NCBI RefSeq assembly: GCF_009495355.1
Contig: NZ_VZAD01000072.1
Location: 62,001 to 126,000 of the forward strand
DNA: 64,000 nucleotides
Reading direction: 5' to 3'
DNA from: Segatella copri
Lineage (GTDB): Bacteria; Bacteroidota; Bacteroidia; Bacteroidales; Bacteroidaceae
In this document: positions 43,099-51,372 of the stretch, in pieces
Numbering within the stretch: the first letter of the stretch is position 1
Layout: the number at the start of each line of letters is the position of its first letter
Position numbers and translations under genes: made by a program
The notes under the pieces: model-generated
The model's input: the letters and a program-made list of their open reading frames with translations, nothing else
What the model was told of the DNA's origin: nothing
Database searches by the model: none

Positions 43099-44091
43099 TT
43101 AAGAAAGCGAGAGCATCTTCTCGATAGGCTTGACAGCATCGCGTGCGATTGCTTCGTCAACCTCTACAGTGGGCCAATCATACTTCAGGGCATTATAAAT
43201 CTTCTGAAGCGTGTTCATCTTCATATATTCGCACTCATTGCAGCTGCATCCTAATCCACCTTCGCTCACCTCTGGTGGCACAGGATAGAAGGTTACACCA
43301 GGACAGTTGCGCTCCAGCTCGTGAAGAATACCAGCTTCTGTGGCGATAATATACTCCTTGATTTCAGGATGCTTCTCGGCATATTGAAGCATTGTGGCAG
43401 TAGAACCCTTTACATCGGCTACAGCCAACACAGGAGCCTTGCACTCAAGATGAGCCATCACGACAGCCTCAGGATGCTCGCTCTTCAGCTTCACGATTGC
43501 CTCGACAGAGAATTTCTCATGAACATGACATCCACCATTCCAGAGCAACATATTGCGGCCTGTAACGCTATTGATATAGTTGCCTAAGTTATAGTCGGGA
43601 CCAAAGATAATCTTTTCATCATGCGGAAAACTGTCAATCACCTTCTTGGCATTACCACTCGTCACCACACAATCGGTAAGCGCCTTGACAGCTGCTGTCG
43701 TATTGACATAGCTCACCACCTTGTATCCAGGATGCTCAGCCTTATACTGCTTCAGGTCTTCGGCCTTGCAGCTGTCGGCAAGCGAACAACCCGCATTCAG
43801 GTCAGGACAAAGTACAGTCTTGTCAGGACTCAGCAGTTTGCAAGTTTCTGCCATAAAGTGCACACCGCACATCACCATTACCTTGGCATCAGTTTCTGCA
43901 GCCTTGCGTGCCAGCGCCAAAGAGTCGCCCACGAAGTCAGCAATATCCTGAATATCGCCTACGGTATAGTAATGAGCCAGGATGATCGCATCTTTCTCTT
44001 TGCAGAGTCGGCGGATCTCCTGCTTCAAGTCTAAGGTTGCATCAACAGGTTCATCGACAAAACCTTTCTCTATCCATTCTTTTTTCACCAT
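43099..44091 (-). CDS. nadA: Quinolinate synthase A
   Basis: This 330-residue NadA condenses iminoaspartate with dihydroxyacetone phosphate to quinolinate in NAD synthesis. The opening LAHYYTVGDIQDIADFVGDSL is typical. The three 4Fe-4S cysteines fit LCPDLNAGCSLA, ECK in AHLECKAPV, and the CSCNEC block near residue 290. nadB and nadC are not in the window. The gene stands alone, downstream of a DnaA-box-rich region. Confidence 0.96.
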   Translation of the reverse strand: MVKKEWIEKGFVDEPVDATLDLKQEIRRLCKEKDAIILAHYYTVGDIQDIADFVGDSLALARKAAETDAKVMVMCGVHFMAETCKLLSPDKTVLCPDLNAGCSLADSCKAEDLKQYKAEHPGYKVVSYVNTTAAVKALTDCVVTSGNAKKVIDSFPHDEKIIFGPDYNLGNYINSVTGRNMLLWNGGCHVHEKFSVEAIVKLKSEHPEAVVMAHLECKAPVLAVADVKGSTATMLQYAEKHPEIKEYIIATEAGILHELERNCPGVTFYPVPPEVSEGGLGCSCNECEYMKMNTLQKIYNALKYDWPTVEVDEAIARDAVKPIEKMLSLS

Positions 44092-44095
44092 AACA

Positions 44096-44490
44096 TTATT
44101 ATTATTTTATTTCTTTCTTCTTCTTTTTTTTATGGATATAGGAATGATGATATAACGTGGATAAGTGGATAAATATTTGGACGATTTCTTGCCAGTTTTA
44201 TTATCCACACCCTGATAGTAAGTTATCAATACATCTGTTGCATTTCTTTTTCTTGGTTCTTAATGCTTTAGATGTTTTATCCACATTTTCCTATTCTGGT
44301 GCAAAGTTAATAAGTTTATATCTTTTTCCGTTCTAAAATTCCTAAAAACTTCATTAAAACTTAATAATAACTATGTGGATATCCTCATTCCGAGGAGGCA
44401 GGAAAGTGATTGGTGGATATCTTGAAAGTTATGAATAAGTTATTGGATGTTTTTTCCCTGCGTTTTTCCACAGGTTTGTGGATAAAAGTA
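44096..44490. other. DnaA-box cluster, candidate chromosomal replication origin (oriC)
   Basis: Perfect TTATCCACA/TGTGGATAA boxes are at 44211-44219, 44277-44285 and 44477-44485. One-mismatch boxes are at 44156-44164 (CGTGGATAA), 44164-44172 (AGTGGATAA), 44374-44382 (TGTGGATAT) and 44464-44472 (TTTTCCACA), and a weaker GGTGGATAT lies near 44412. AT-rich runs at 44096-44142 and about 44300-44370 could serve as unwinding regions. No gene is encoded. The density of boxes in under 350 bp is unlike the rest of the window. Confidence 0.6.
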
Positions 44491-44585
44491 TGTATGCTAT
44501 GCTATGTTCTGCTGTATTAAATGCATAGCCTGTGCAAGATAATATTATTTTTTACCTGTAATAATGGTAGTTATAAAAAAAATAG

Positions 44586-44593
44586 TATCTTTG
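44586..44593 (+). promoter_or_regulatory. -7 promoter element upstream of the small membrane gene
   Basis: TATCTTTG followed by CAGAG lies about 115 bp before the start of the next plus-strand gene. Confidence 0.45.
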
Positions 44594-44709
44594 CAGAGCA
44601 GATTTAAAAGATAATATTTTTTATAACTGCGGCTTTTCAGAATTGGATAGAACATTAATTCGTCAAGCATTGAGCGTTGCAGTTTCTATTTTTGAATATT
44701 GGAGTAATT

Positions 44710-44886
44710 ATGACAAAAATAACTAAGTATATAATATTGATATTTTTATTAGCTTTACAAGTTGTCTATTTAATAGAAATTATAGAAAGGGTTAGTTTAA
44801 ATAAATGGAGTGATATTTTCTTTCCATGTATTTTTTCTTTATCTATTTGGAATGCTTTCTATTTATTTCTCAAAAAAGTAAAATAA
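44710..44886 (+). CDS. Small two-TM membrane protein, unknown function
   Basis: Starting at 44710 (MTKITKYIILIFLLALQVVY) gives 58 residues, with TM segments at about 7-23 and 37-53 and a basic end (FLKKVK). GGAG precedes the ATG by 5 bp. The more distal start at 44677 lacks such a site. A promoter lies upstream. No family is recognised. Confidence 0.5.
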   Translation: MTKITKYIILIFLLALQVVYLIEIIERVSLNKWSDIFFPCIFSLSIWNAFYLFLKKVK

Positions 44887-44938
44887 TAAAAGGGATATTT
44901 GCAGAGAGCATATATAAATACGCTCTCTACTTAATGTT

Positions 44939-46021
44939 TTATTTTTGTTTCAAAACAGTTTCTATTCTTTGAATGATATCTTCTGGCTTGATTTGGTTCA
45001 TGCAAGCCATATCGCCTCGCATACATGGCTTATTGCCATAGATACTGCAAGGGCGGCAGGGTAAGTCTACCTGTACGGCATTGGTAGGGTTTTGGTTCCA
45101 TCCCATGAAGCCGGCGTAGGGATGGGTTGCGCCCCATATACTTACCACGGGTGTGTGGACAAGTGATGCCAAGTGCATATTGGCGCTGTCCATGCTGACC
45201 ATCACCTGCAGATGGCTCATGAGGATGAGTTCTTGCTGCAGACCCTTGAGCTGAGCCGACGCATTACATACTTCGGGCCATGTCTCTGCCCATCGGTTCA
45301 TGACCTCAGTTTCCTTCTCTCCACCTCCGAAAAGAAATATTCTGCATTGTGGATAAGTGTGGATAACTCCCAGTATAACTCTTTCCATCAGAGGCAATGG
45401 ATATATCTTTCCCTCGTGTGCAGCAAAGGGAGCCAAGCCTATCCAGGGTTTTTCGTCGCTGTGGATATCTCTGTTTACTTCTGTGTTGGCCTTGTTCCAC
45501 AGCGTTTCTGGCAACAGGTTGAGGTCGCCTTTCTCTGAGCCAAAGATAGAAGTGAAATCCAGTTTGACAGGATAACCCAGTTTGGCAAGAACTTCAGCAT
45601 AGTTTTCAAACGATGTGGGTTGCTGTACGAACTTCTTGTCGTTTTGTGATGTGAGCTGGCGTTTGCCCTTGCGGTGCTTGTCGATATGCGCCACCTTGAA
45701 GTTGTCGAGATTAAACCTCATGCGCAGATAGCTGGATCGCAGTACACTGTGCAGGTCGGCTATGGCTGTGAAATGCTTTGCCGAAAGGCGACGGTAGAGG
45801 GCATTGAGTCCCTTTATTCCATGATACTCGTTTTTGATGTCGGCTTCCATGAAGCCGACATTAGGAGCTAAATTTTCGAAAAAAGGACGGGCAAACGGGC
45901 GGCTGAGCACAGTAATCCTGACGGCAGGATACTGGGTGGCAAGCGAATAAACCACAGGCACAGTCATGGCAACATCGCCCATGGCCGAAAATCGAATGAT
46001 GAGAATATGCTCAGTCTTCAT
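44939..46021 (-). CDS. Glycosyltransferase family 9 (ADP-heptose:LPS heptosyltransferase-like)
   Basis: This 360-residue GT-B enzyme opens with ILIIRFSAMGDVAMTVPVV (the GT9 N-terminal loop) and contains IADLHSVLRS, PWIGLAPFAAHEGKIYPL, and the donor-binding VSMDSANMHLASLVHTPVVSIWGATHP. It ends with a cysteine-bearing segment (CRPCSIYGNKPCMRGDMACM) common in Bacteroidota members. It adds a sugar to the LPS core. The DUF4254 gene upstream on the same strand is its usual neighbour. Two perfect DnaA boxes (45348-45356 and 45358-45366) fall inside the gene. Confidence 0.92.
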   Translation of the reverse strand: MKTEHILIIRFSAMGDVAMTVPVVYSLATQYPAVRITVLSRPFARPFFENLAPNVGFMEADIKNEYHGIKGLNALYRRLSAKHFTAIADLHSVLRSSYLRMRFNLDNFKVAHIDKHRKGKRQLTSQNDKKFVQQPTSFENYAEVLAKLGYPVKLDFTSIFGSEKGDLNLLPETLWNKANTEVNRDIHSDEKPWIGLAPFAAHEGKIYPLPLMERVILGVIHTYPQCRIFLFGGGEKETEVMNRWAETWPEVCNASAQLKGLQQELILMSHLQVMVSMDSANMHLASLVHTPVVSIWGATHPYAGFMGWNQNPTNAVQVDLPCRPCSIYGNKPCMRGDMACMNQIKPEDIIQRIETVLKQK

Positions 46022-46223
46022 TTCGTTTATTTATCTTAGTAATGGACTCTATTTGTTTCAAGTCAAGGGAAGACAAAGAAGAGAAGGAAACTGGGTGACA
46101 ATCGTTTCATAGCTTTCTTTTTAGGGGAAAAGATATGAAATACTGTGAATATTGCCGCTAAGTTTCCTTCTTCTGACTTTCCTGTTTTCGATTGTGCTAT
46201 ATATATAATAGGTGTAAACCTTA

Positions 46224-46829
46224 TTATTTCTTGTTGTAGAGTACAGGATTGGTAGAAGGATCGTTGTACATCTTCATCTGTCTGTACACTTTCATATACT
46301 TTCTTCCAGCCTCGATATCTTCGAGCAACTGGTCGATGGCAGTACTGAGGTCAACCTGCTGTTCGAGCAGCACATCGAGTTTAGCCTGACATTTAGCCTT
46401 GTGTTCTGCAGAAGCCTCAGTACGTTCAGCCTGCTCACGCATGTGGTAAATCTTCAGGGCCAGGATGCTCAGACGGTCGACAGCCCATGCCGGACTCTCT
46501 GTGTTGATGCGTGCATCGGGCAATACTTTCACCTTGGCATACAACTCACGGAAGTATGAGTCGATCTGCTCAACGAGGTCGGTGCGGTCCTGGTTGCTCT
46601 TGTCGATGCGTCGTTTCAGGATCAAAGCCTCTGCAGGGTCAATCTGTGGGTCGCGGATGATATCCTCGAAATGCCACTGTACGGTATCAATCCAGCATTT
46701 CAGGTACAAACGGTTCTCAATGGAGCCGTCTTCGTAAGGATTGTTGATAGGAGTATCAATGTTGTCCTTGATATGATAATCGGCAATAGCCTGATTGAAA
46801 ATTTTGTTTGCTTTTTCTGTAAATGTCAT
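46224..46829 (-). CDS. DUF4254 domain protein
   Basis: This 201-residue all-helical soluble protein has the DUF4254 pattern: FNQAIADYHIKDN, NRLYLKCWIDTVQWHFEDIIRDPQIDPAEALILKRRIDKSNQDRTDLVEQID, then a helical tail. It has no enzyme motif. In Bacteroidota it lies beside family 9 glycosyltransferases and may take part in LPS core synthesis. It is 200 bp upstream of such a gene here. Confidence 0.9.
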   Translation of the reverse strand: MTFTEKANKIFNQAIADYHIKDNIDTPINNPYEDGSIENRLYLKCWIDTVQWHFEDIIRDPQIDPAEALILKRRIDKSNQDRTDLVEQIDSYFRELYAKVKVLPDARINTESPAWAVDRLSILALKIYHMREQAERTEASAEHKAKCQAKLDVLLEQQVDLSTAIDQLLEDIEAGRKYMKVYRQMKMYNDPSTNPVLYNKK

Positions 46830-47054
46830 GATGTTAAAAGATTAATTAATAATAATGCACAAAAGTAATTAAAAAAAAGCATATTACCAACAAAAAAGAC
46901 AAAAAAGCACAAAAATGGTGCACAGTTTATAGGTGTTTGTGCATCAATTAGCACTTTTTTCTATAAAATGTTTGTTTATTTGAAAAAAAAAGTGTTCCTT
47001 TGCACCCGATTTTTAATTAGAAATTAATTTATAAACATTTTAAAAGTTACAATT

Positions 47055-47291
47055 ATGTCAGAAATTGAAAGCAAAGTAAAGGCTATTATCGTAGACAAAC
47101 TCGGTGTTGATGAGGCAGAGGTTAAGCCAGAAGCAAGTTTCACAAACGACCTTGGTGCTGACTCTTTGGATACAGTAGAGTTGATCATGGAATTCGAGAA
47201 GGAGTTCAACATTTCTATTCCAGACGATAAGGCTGAGAAGATTGCAACTGTTGGTGATGCTATCGCTTACATCGAGGAGAACAGCAAGTAA
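47055..47291 (+). CDS. acpP: Acyl carrier protein
   Basis: This 78-residue acidic four-helix protein has the phosphopantetheine attachment serine at Ser37 in [12 protein letters not shown]. It carries growing acyl chains in fatty acid synthesis. The gene is followed 22 bp later by fabF, the standard pairing. An A-rich leader with a TTCCTTTG -7-like element lies about 55 bp upstream. Confidence 0.97.
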   Translation: MSEIESKVKAIIVDKLGVDEAEVKPEASFTNDLGADSLDTVELIMEFEKEFNISIPDDKAEKIATVGDAIAYIEENSK

Positions 47292-47313
47292 TTAGCAACT
47301 TCAATTATTATAA

Positions 47314-48576
47314 ATGGAATTAAAGAGAGTTGTAGTAACAGGTCTCGGCGCCGTAACTCCAGTAGGTAATACTCCTGAGGAAACTTGGGAGAACCTCCTT
47401 GCAGGTAAGAGCGGCGCAGCTCCTATTACTCATTTCGATACAACCCTTTTCAAGACCAAGTTTGCTTGCGAGGTAAAGAACCTGAACATCAACGATTGGA
47501 TTGACCGTAAGGAAGCCCGCAAGTTGGACCGTTACACTCAGTTGGCTCTTATTTCTGCCATGCAGGGTGTAAAGGATGCCGGTATCGATCTTGAGAAGGA
47601 AGACTTAAACAATGTAGGCGTTGTTTATGGTGTAGGTATCGGTGGTATCAAGACTTTCCAGGACGAGGTGACTTATTTTGGCACCCATCAGGAGAATGGT
47701 CCTAAGTTCAATCCATTCTTCATTCCTAAGATGATCGCTGATATCGCTTCAGGTCAGATTTCTATCCATTTCGGATTCCACGGACCTAACTACACTACTA
47801 CATCCGCATGTGCTTCTTCAAGCAACGCATTGGCAGATGCTTTCAACCTGATTCGTCTGGGTAAGGCAAACATCATCGTCAGCGGTGGTGCCGAGGCTGC
47901 TATCTGCGAATGTGGTGTAGGCGGATTCAACGCTATGCATGCTTTGTCTACTCGTAATGATGACCCTGAGCATGCTTCACGTCCATTCAGCGCAAGCCGC
48001 GACGGATTTATCATGGGCGAGGGTGCCGGTTGCTTGATTCTTGAGGAACTGGAGCACGCCAAGGCTCGTGGTGCGAAGATTTATGCAGAGATGGTAGGCG
48101 AAGGCGAGAGTGCCGATGCTTATCACATCACAGCTTCTCATCCTGAAGGTCTCGGTGCAAAACTCGTTATGGAGCGCGCCCTTGAGGATGCCAACTTGAA
48201 GCCAGAGGATATTGACTACATCAATGTTCATGGCACATCTACTCACGTAGGTGACATTTCAGAAGCTAAGGCTATCAAGAATGTCTTCGGCGAGTCAGCT
48301 TATAAGCTTAACATCAGTTCTACCAAGTCTATGACTGGTCACTTGTTGGGTGCTGCTGGTGCTGTAGAGGCTATGGTCTGCGTACTCAGTGTTAAGAACG
48401 ACATCGTACCTCCTACCATCAACCATGAGGAAGATGATAAGGACGAAGAGCTCGATTATAACTTGAATTTCACCTTCAACAAAGCTCAGAAGCGTGAGGT
48501 TCGTGCTGCATTGAGCAATACCTTCGGTTTCGGTGGTCACAACTGCTGTGTAGTATTCAAGAAATATGCTGAATAA
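47314..48576 (+). CDS. fabF: 3-oxoacyl-ACP synthase II
   Basis: This 420-residue condensing enzyme has the catalytic triad Cys (TTSACASSSNAL), His (NVHGTSTHVGD) and His (KSMTGHLLGAAGA), plus the C-terminal SNTFGFGGHN loop. It elongates acyl-ACP by two carbons with malonyl-ACP. It is co-transcribed with acpP, and its end overlaps the rnc start by 11 bp. Confidence 0.97.
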   Translation: MELKRVVVTGLGAVTPVGNTPEETWENLLAGKSGAAPITHFDTTLFKTKFACEVKNLNINDWIDRKEARKLDRYTQLALISAMQGVKDAGIDLEKEDLNNVGVVYGVGIGGIKTFQDEVTYFGTHQENGPKFNPFFIPKMIADIASGQISIHFGFHGPNYTTTSACASSSNALADAFNLIRLGKANIIVSGGAEAAICECGVGGFNAMHALSTRNDDPEHASRPFSASRDGFIMGEGAGCLILEELEHAKARGAKIYAEMVGEGESADAYHITASHPEGLGAKLVMERALEDANLKPEDIDYINVHGTSTHVGDISEAKAIKNVFGESAYKLNISSTKSMTGHLLGAAGAVEAMVCVLSVKNDIVPPTINHEEDDKDEELDYNLNFTFNKAQKREVRAALSNTFGFGGHNCCVVFKKYAE

Positions 48577-49618
48577 TTTTATAGATAGAATAAAGCTCTC
48601 TTTCCGAAAGGACAAAGAGCTTTATTTTTCTTTGTATCAGATTTTAGGTTTTTATCCACACGAAATTAGCTATTACAAGATGGCGCTGATGCACAAGAGC
48701 ATCATGCACCGCAACGCAAAGGGAAAACCCATGAACAATGAGCGACTGGAGTTTCTCGGTGATGCCGTGCTTGATGCTGTAGTGGGTGACATCGTATATA
48801 AGCATTTCCCCGGCAAGCGTGAGGGATTTCTTACTAATACCCGAAGCAAGCTGGTACAGCGCGATACGCTCAACAAGCTGGCACAGGAAATGGGCATCAA
48901 TCAGCTCATTCTGTCGAGTGGCCACAGCTATTCGCACAATAGCTATATGGGAGGAAACGCCTTTGAGGCTCTCGTGGGAGCTGTCTATTTGGACAGAGGT
49001 TACAATGTCTGCATGGAGTTTATGCAGAAGCGTATTCTCTCACAAATGATCAACATCGACAAGGTGGCTTACAAGGAGGTCAACTTCAAGAGCAAACTCA
49101 TAGAGTGGAGCCAGAAGAATCGTGTAAAGCTCGATTTCGTACAGGTGGAACAGGAAAAGGACAAGAACGGAAGTCCTGTATTCACCTACAAGGTGGTTAT
49201 AGAAGGTATAGAGGGCGGAACAGGCAAGGGCTATTCCAAGAAGGAAAGTCAGCAGATTGCCTCCAAGCTTACTCTGGAACAACTTCGTAAGAAACCTCAG
49301 TACATTGACGCCGTCTTTGCTGCCAAGTCCAACCGTACCAAGATGGAGGAAGAACCTGTGCAGAGTGTGCCTGTTACTGAGGTAAAGAGTGACTTCATCA
49401 TCACAAAAGAATCCGAAACAGAAGAAAAACAGGTAGATGTCTTCTGCGAAAAGGTGTACGAAGAGACTTCCCAGAAGGATACAGAACCTAAAGTAGAAGT
49501 GAAAGAAGAAGAGGAGTTCGATCTGAGCGATATTTCTTCCACTCCCAAGGAAATGTCTAAGGAAGACATCATTGCTGCTGCCGAAGCTGCTGCCTTTGAG
49601 GAAGAAGGAGAGAAATAA
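48566..49618 (+). CDS. rnc: Ribonuclease III with long acidic C-terminal extension
   Basis: The catalytic domain has the signature NNERLEFLGDAVLDAVV (about 57-73) and the second acidic site FEALVGAVYLDRG. A double-stranded-RNA-binding domain follows (about 168-240: FKSKLIEWSQKNRVKLDFV, GKGYSKKESQQIASKLTLEQL). At 350 residues it is about 120 longer than the usual enzyme. The extra tail is acidic and repetitive (VKEEEEFDLSDISSTPKEMSKEDI). It processes rRNA and structured RNAs. It overlaps fabF by 11 bp and is followed by a strong terminator. Confidence 0.94.
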   Translation: MLNNFIDRIKLSFRKDKELYFSLYQILGFYPHEISYYKMALMHKSIMHRNAKGKPMNNERLEFLGDAVLDAVVGDIVYKHFPGKREGFLTNTRSKLVQRDTLNKLAQEMGINQLILSSGHSYSHNSYMGGNAFEALVGAVYLDRGYNVCMEFMQKRILSQMINIDKVAYKEVNFKSKLIEWSQKNRVKLDFVQVEQEKDKNGSPVFTYKVVIEGIEGGTGKGYSKKESQQIASKLTLEQLRKKPQYIDAVFAAKSNRTKMEEEPVQSVPVTEVKSDFIITKESETEEKQVDVFCEKVYEETSQKDTEPKVEVKEEEEFDLSDISSTPKEMSKEDIIAAAEAAAFEEEGEK

Positions 49619-49678
49619 AAAGAGGATAGCAAGGCTATTATCGTTGTAGATTTCAGGCGACTTGTCATGATCCAAAAT

Positions 49679-49734
49679 ATACTCACTACAGGCATTGCCC
49701 GCTTATCAGCAATGGTTGTAGTGAGTATTTTTTT
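49679..49734 (+). terminator. Terminator of acpP-fabF-rnc
   Basis: ATACTCACTACA (49679-49690) pairs with TGTAGTGAGTAT (49717-49728), with an inner GGCATTGCC/CAATG pairing and a seven-T run. Confidence 0.85.
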
Positions 49735-49796
49735 GCCTATATACTGCCATTTGTATTAAAAATAGTAAAAACTTTCTGTATATTAAAAGTTTAGGT

Positions 49797-49804
49797 TAAT
49801 TTTG
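49797..49804 (+). promoter_or_regulatory. -7 promoter element of the GH3-like gene
   Basis: TAATTTTG followed by CAAC lies 26 bp before the start codon. Confidence 0.45.
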
Positions 49805-49830
49805 CAACTTAAAAGATATTAATATCACTT

Positions 49831-51342
49831 ATGAGTTTAACAAAGATAGTCAGTAACGTCTTCAAACCTCGTCAAAAGGAGTTGGAGAAGTACTTGTATG
49901 ATGCAGAACATCTGCAGCACAATGTACTCATGCACCTTTTAGAGAAAGGAAAAAATACAGAATACGGCGTTAAGCATCTACTAAACAATACCGATTCTTA
50001 CGAGAAGTTTGCCAACAATATACCTGTCAACACCTACGAGGAGCTGAAAGGTGACATCGACCGTATGCGCCACGGTGAGCAGAATGTGTTGTGGCCAGGA
50101 ACTGTGAAATGGTACGCCAAGTCGTCGGGAACCACCAACGACAAGAGTAAGTTCATTCCTGTGTCACGCGACGGATTGCATGGCATTCATTATGCAGGAG
50201 GCTTCGATGCGGTGGCCTATTATCTGAGAAATCATCCCGAAAGCAAGCTCTTCGATGGAAAGAGCCTTATTCTTGGTGGAAGTCATTCGCCCAACTATAA
50301 TGTCTCGGGCAGTTTGGTGGGCGACTTGAGTGCCATCCTCATCGAGAATATCAATCCTTTGGCCAACTTTGTGAGAGTGCCCAAGAAGCAGACAGCCTTA
50401 TTGAGCGACTTCGAGGTAAAGCGCGACCGTATAGCCCGCGAGACGATGAATAAGAATGTGACCAATATCTCGGGAGTGCCCAGCTGGATGCTCAGTGTGC
50501 TGGTACGTGTTCTCGAACTTACGGGTAAAAAACATTTGGAGGAAGTGTGGCCCAACCTGGAAGTGTTCTTCCATGGCGGTATAGCCTTTACTCCTTATCG
50601 CAAACAATACGAGCAACTCATCACTTCGCCAGGCATGAACTATATGGAGACCTATAATGCCAGCGAGGGATTCTTCGGCTTGCAGGACGATCCATCCGAC
50701 CCGGCCATGTCGCTCATGATCGATTATGACGTGTTCTATGAGTTTATACCTATGGACGAGTTTGGTACCGATCATCCTACGGTGGTTCCTCTTCAGGGCA
50801 TCGAGGTGGGAAAGAATTACGCCATGGTTATCACTACCTCTTGTGGTTTGTGGCGTTATCTCATCGGCGATACAGTCATGTTTACCAGCAAGAATCCATA
50901 CAAGTTCGTCATTACCGGACGTACCAAATACTTTATCAATGCCTTTGGTGAGGAACTCATCATGGACAATGCCGAAAAGGGATTGAAGTATGCCTGCGAG
51001 AAAACAGGAGCGCAGGTGGCAGAATATACAGCAGCTCCTGTCTTTATGGACAGTAATGCCAAGTGTCGCCACCAGTGGCTCATCGAGTTCTCCAAGGAGC
51101 CGGCAAGCCTTGACGAGTTTGCATCTTTGCTCGACAAGCATCTGCAGGAAATCAACAGCGACTATGAGGCCAAGCGTTTCCACGACGTCACACTTCAGCA
51201 TTTGGAGATAGTGAAGGCCCGTCCTAACCTCTTCAACGACTGGCTCAAGAGCAAGGGTAAGTTGGGCGGACAGCACAAGGTGCCCCGACTGAGCAACAGC
51301 CGAAAGAATATCGACGAGATGCTCGAACTCAACAAACTATAA
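49831..51342 (+). CDS. GH3 auxin-responsive-promoter family acyl-adenylate-forming protein
   Basis: This 503-residue homologue of plant GH3 acid-amido synthetases shows the ATP/AMP-binding motif YAKSSGTTNDKSKFIP (about 91-106), the middle motif YNASEGFFGLQDD, and the adenylation motif YLIGDTVMFTSKNPYKFVITGRTKYFIN. The fold activates carboxylic acids as acyl-AMP and may join them to amino acids. Bacterial substrates are unknown; auxin is unlikely. A -7 promoter lies just upstream, and the lipoprotein gene follows at 31 bp. Confidence 0.9.
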   Translation: MSLTKIVSNVFKPRQKELEKYLYDAEHLQHNVLMHLLEKGKNTEYGVKHLLNNTDSYEKFANNIPVNTYEELKGDIDRMRHGEQNVLWPGTVKWYAKSSGTTNDKSKFIPVSRDGLHGIHYAGGFDAVAYYLRNHPESKLFDGKSLILGGSHSPNYNVSGSLVGDLSAILIENINPLANFVRVPKKQTALLSDFEVKRDRIARETMNKNVTNISGVPSWMLSVLVRVLELTGKKHLEEVWPNLEVFFHGGIAFTPYRKQYEQLITSPGMNYMETYNASEGFFGLQDDPSDPAMSLMIDYDVFYEFIPMDEFGTDHPTVVPLQGIEVGKNYAMVITTSCGLWRYLIGDTVMFTSKNPYKFVITGRTKYFINAFGEELIMDNAEKGLKYACEKTGAQVAEYTAAPVFMDSNAKCRHQWLIEFSKEPASLDEFASLLDKHLQEINSDYEAKRFHDVTLQHLEIVKARPNLFNDWLKSKGKLGGQHKVPRLSNSRKNIDEMLELNKL

Positions 51343-51372
51343 TATGCGCAAAAAGGTAGATACACGAGAATA

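Noticed and set aside
43099-43099. The 42956-43057 inverted repeat as a simple nadA terminator.
   Set aside because: Not fully excluded, but 24-bp arms around a 55-base loop without a T tract fit a small mobile element better.
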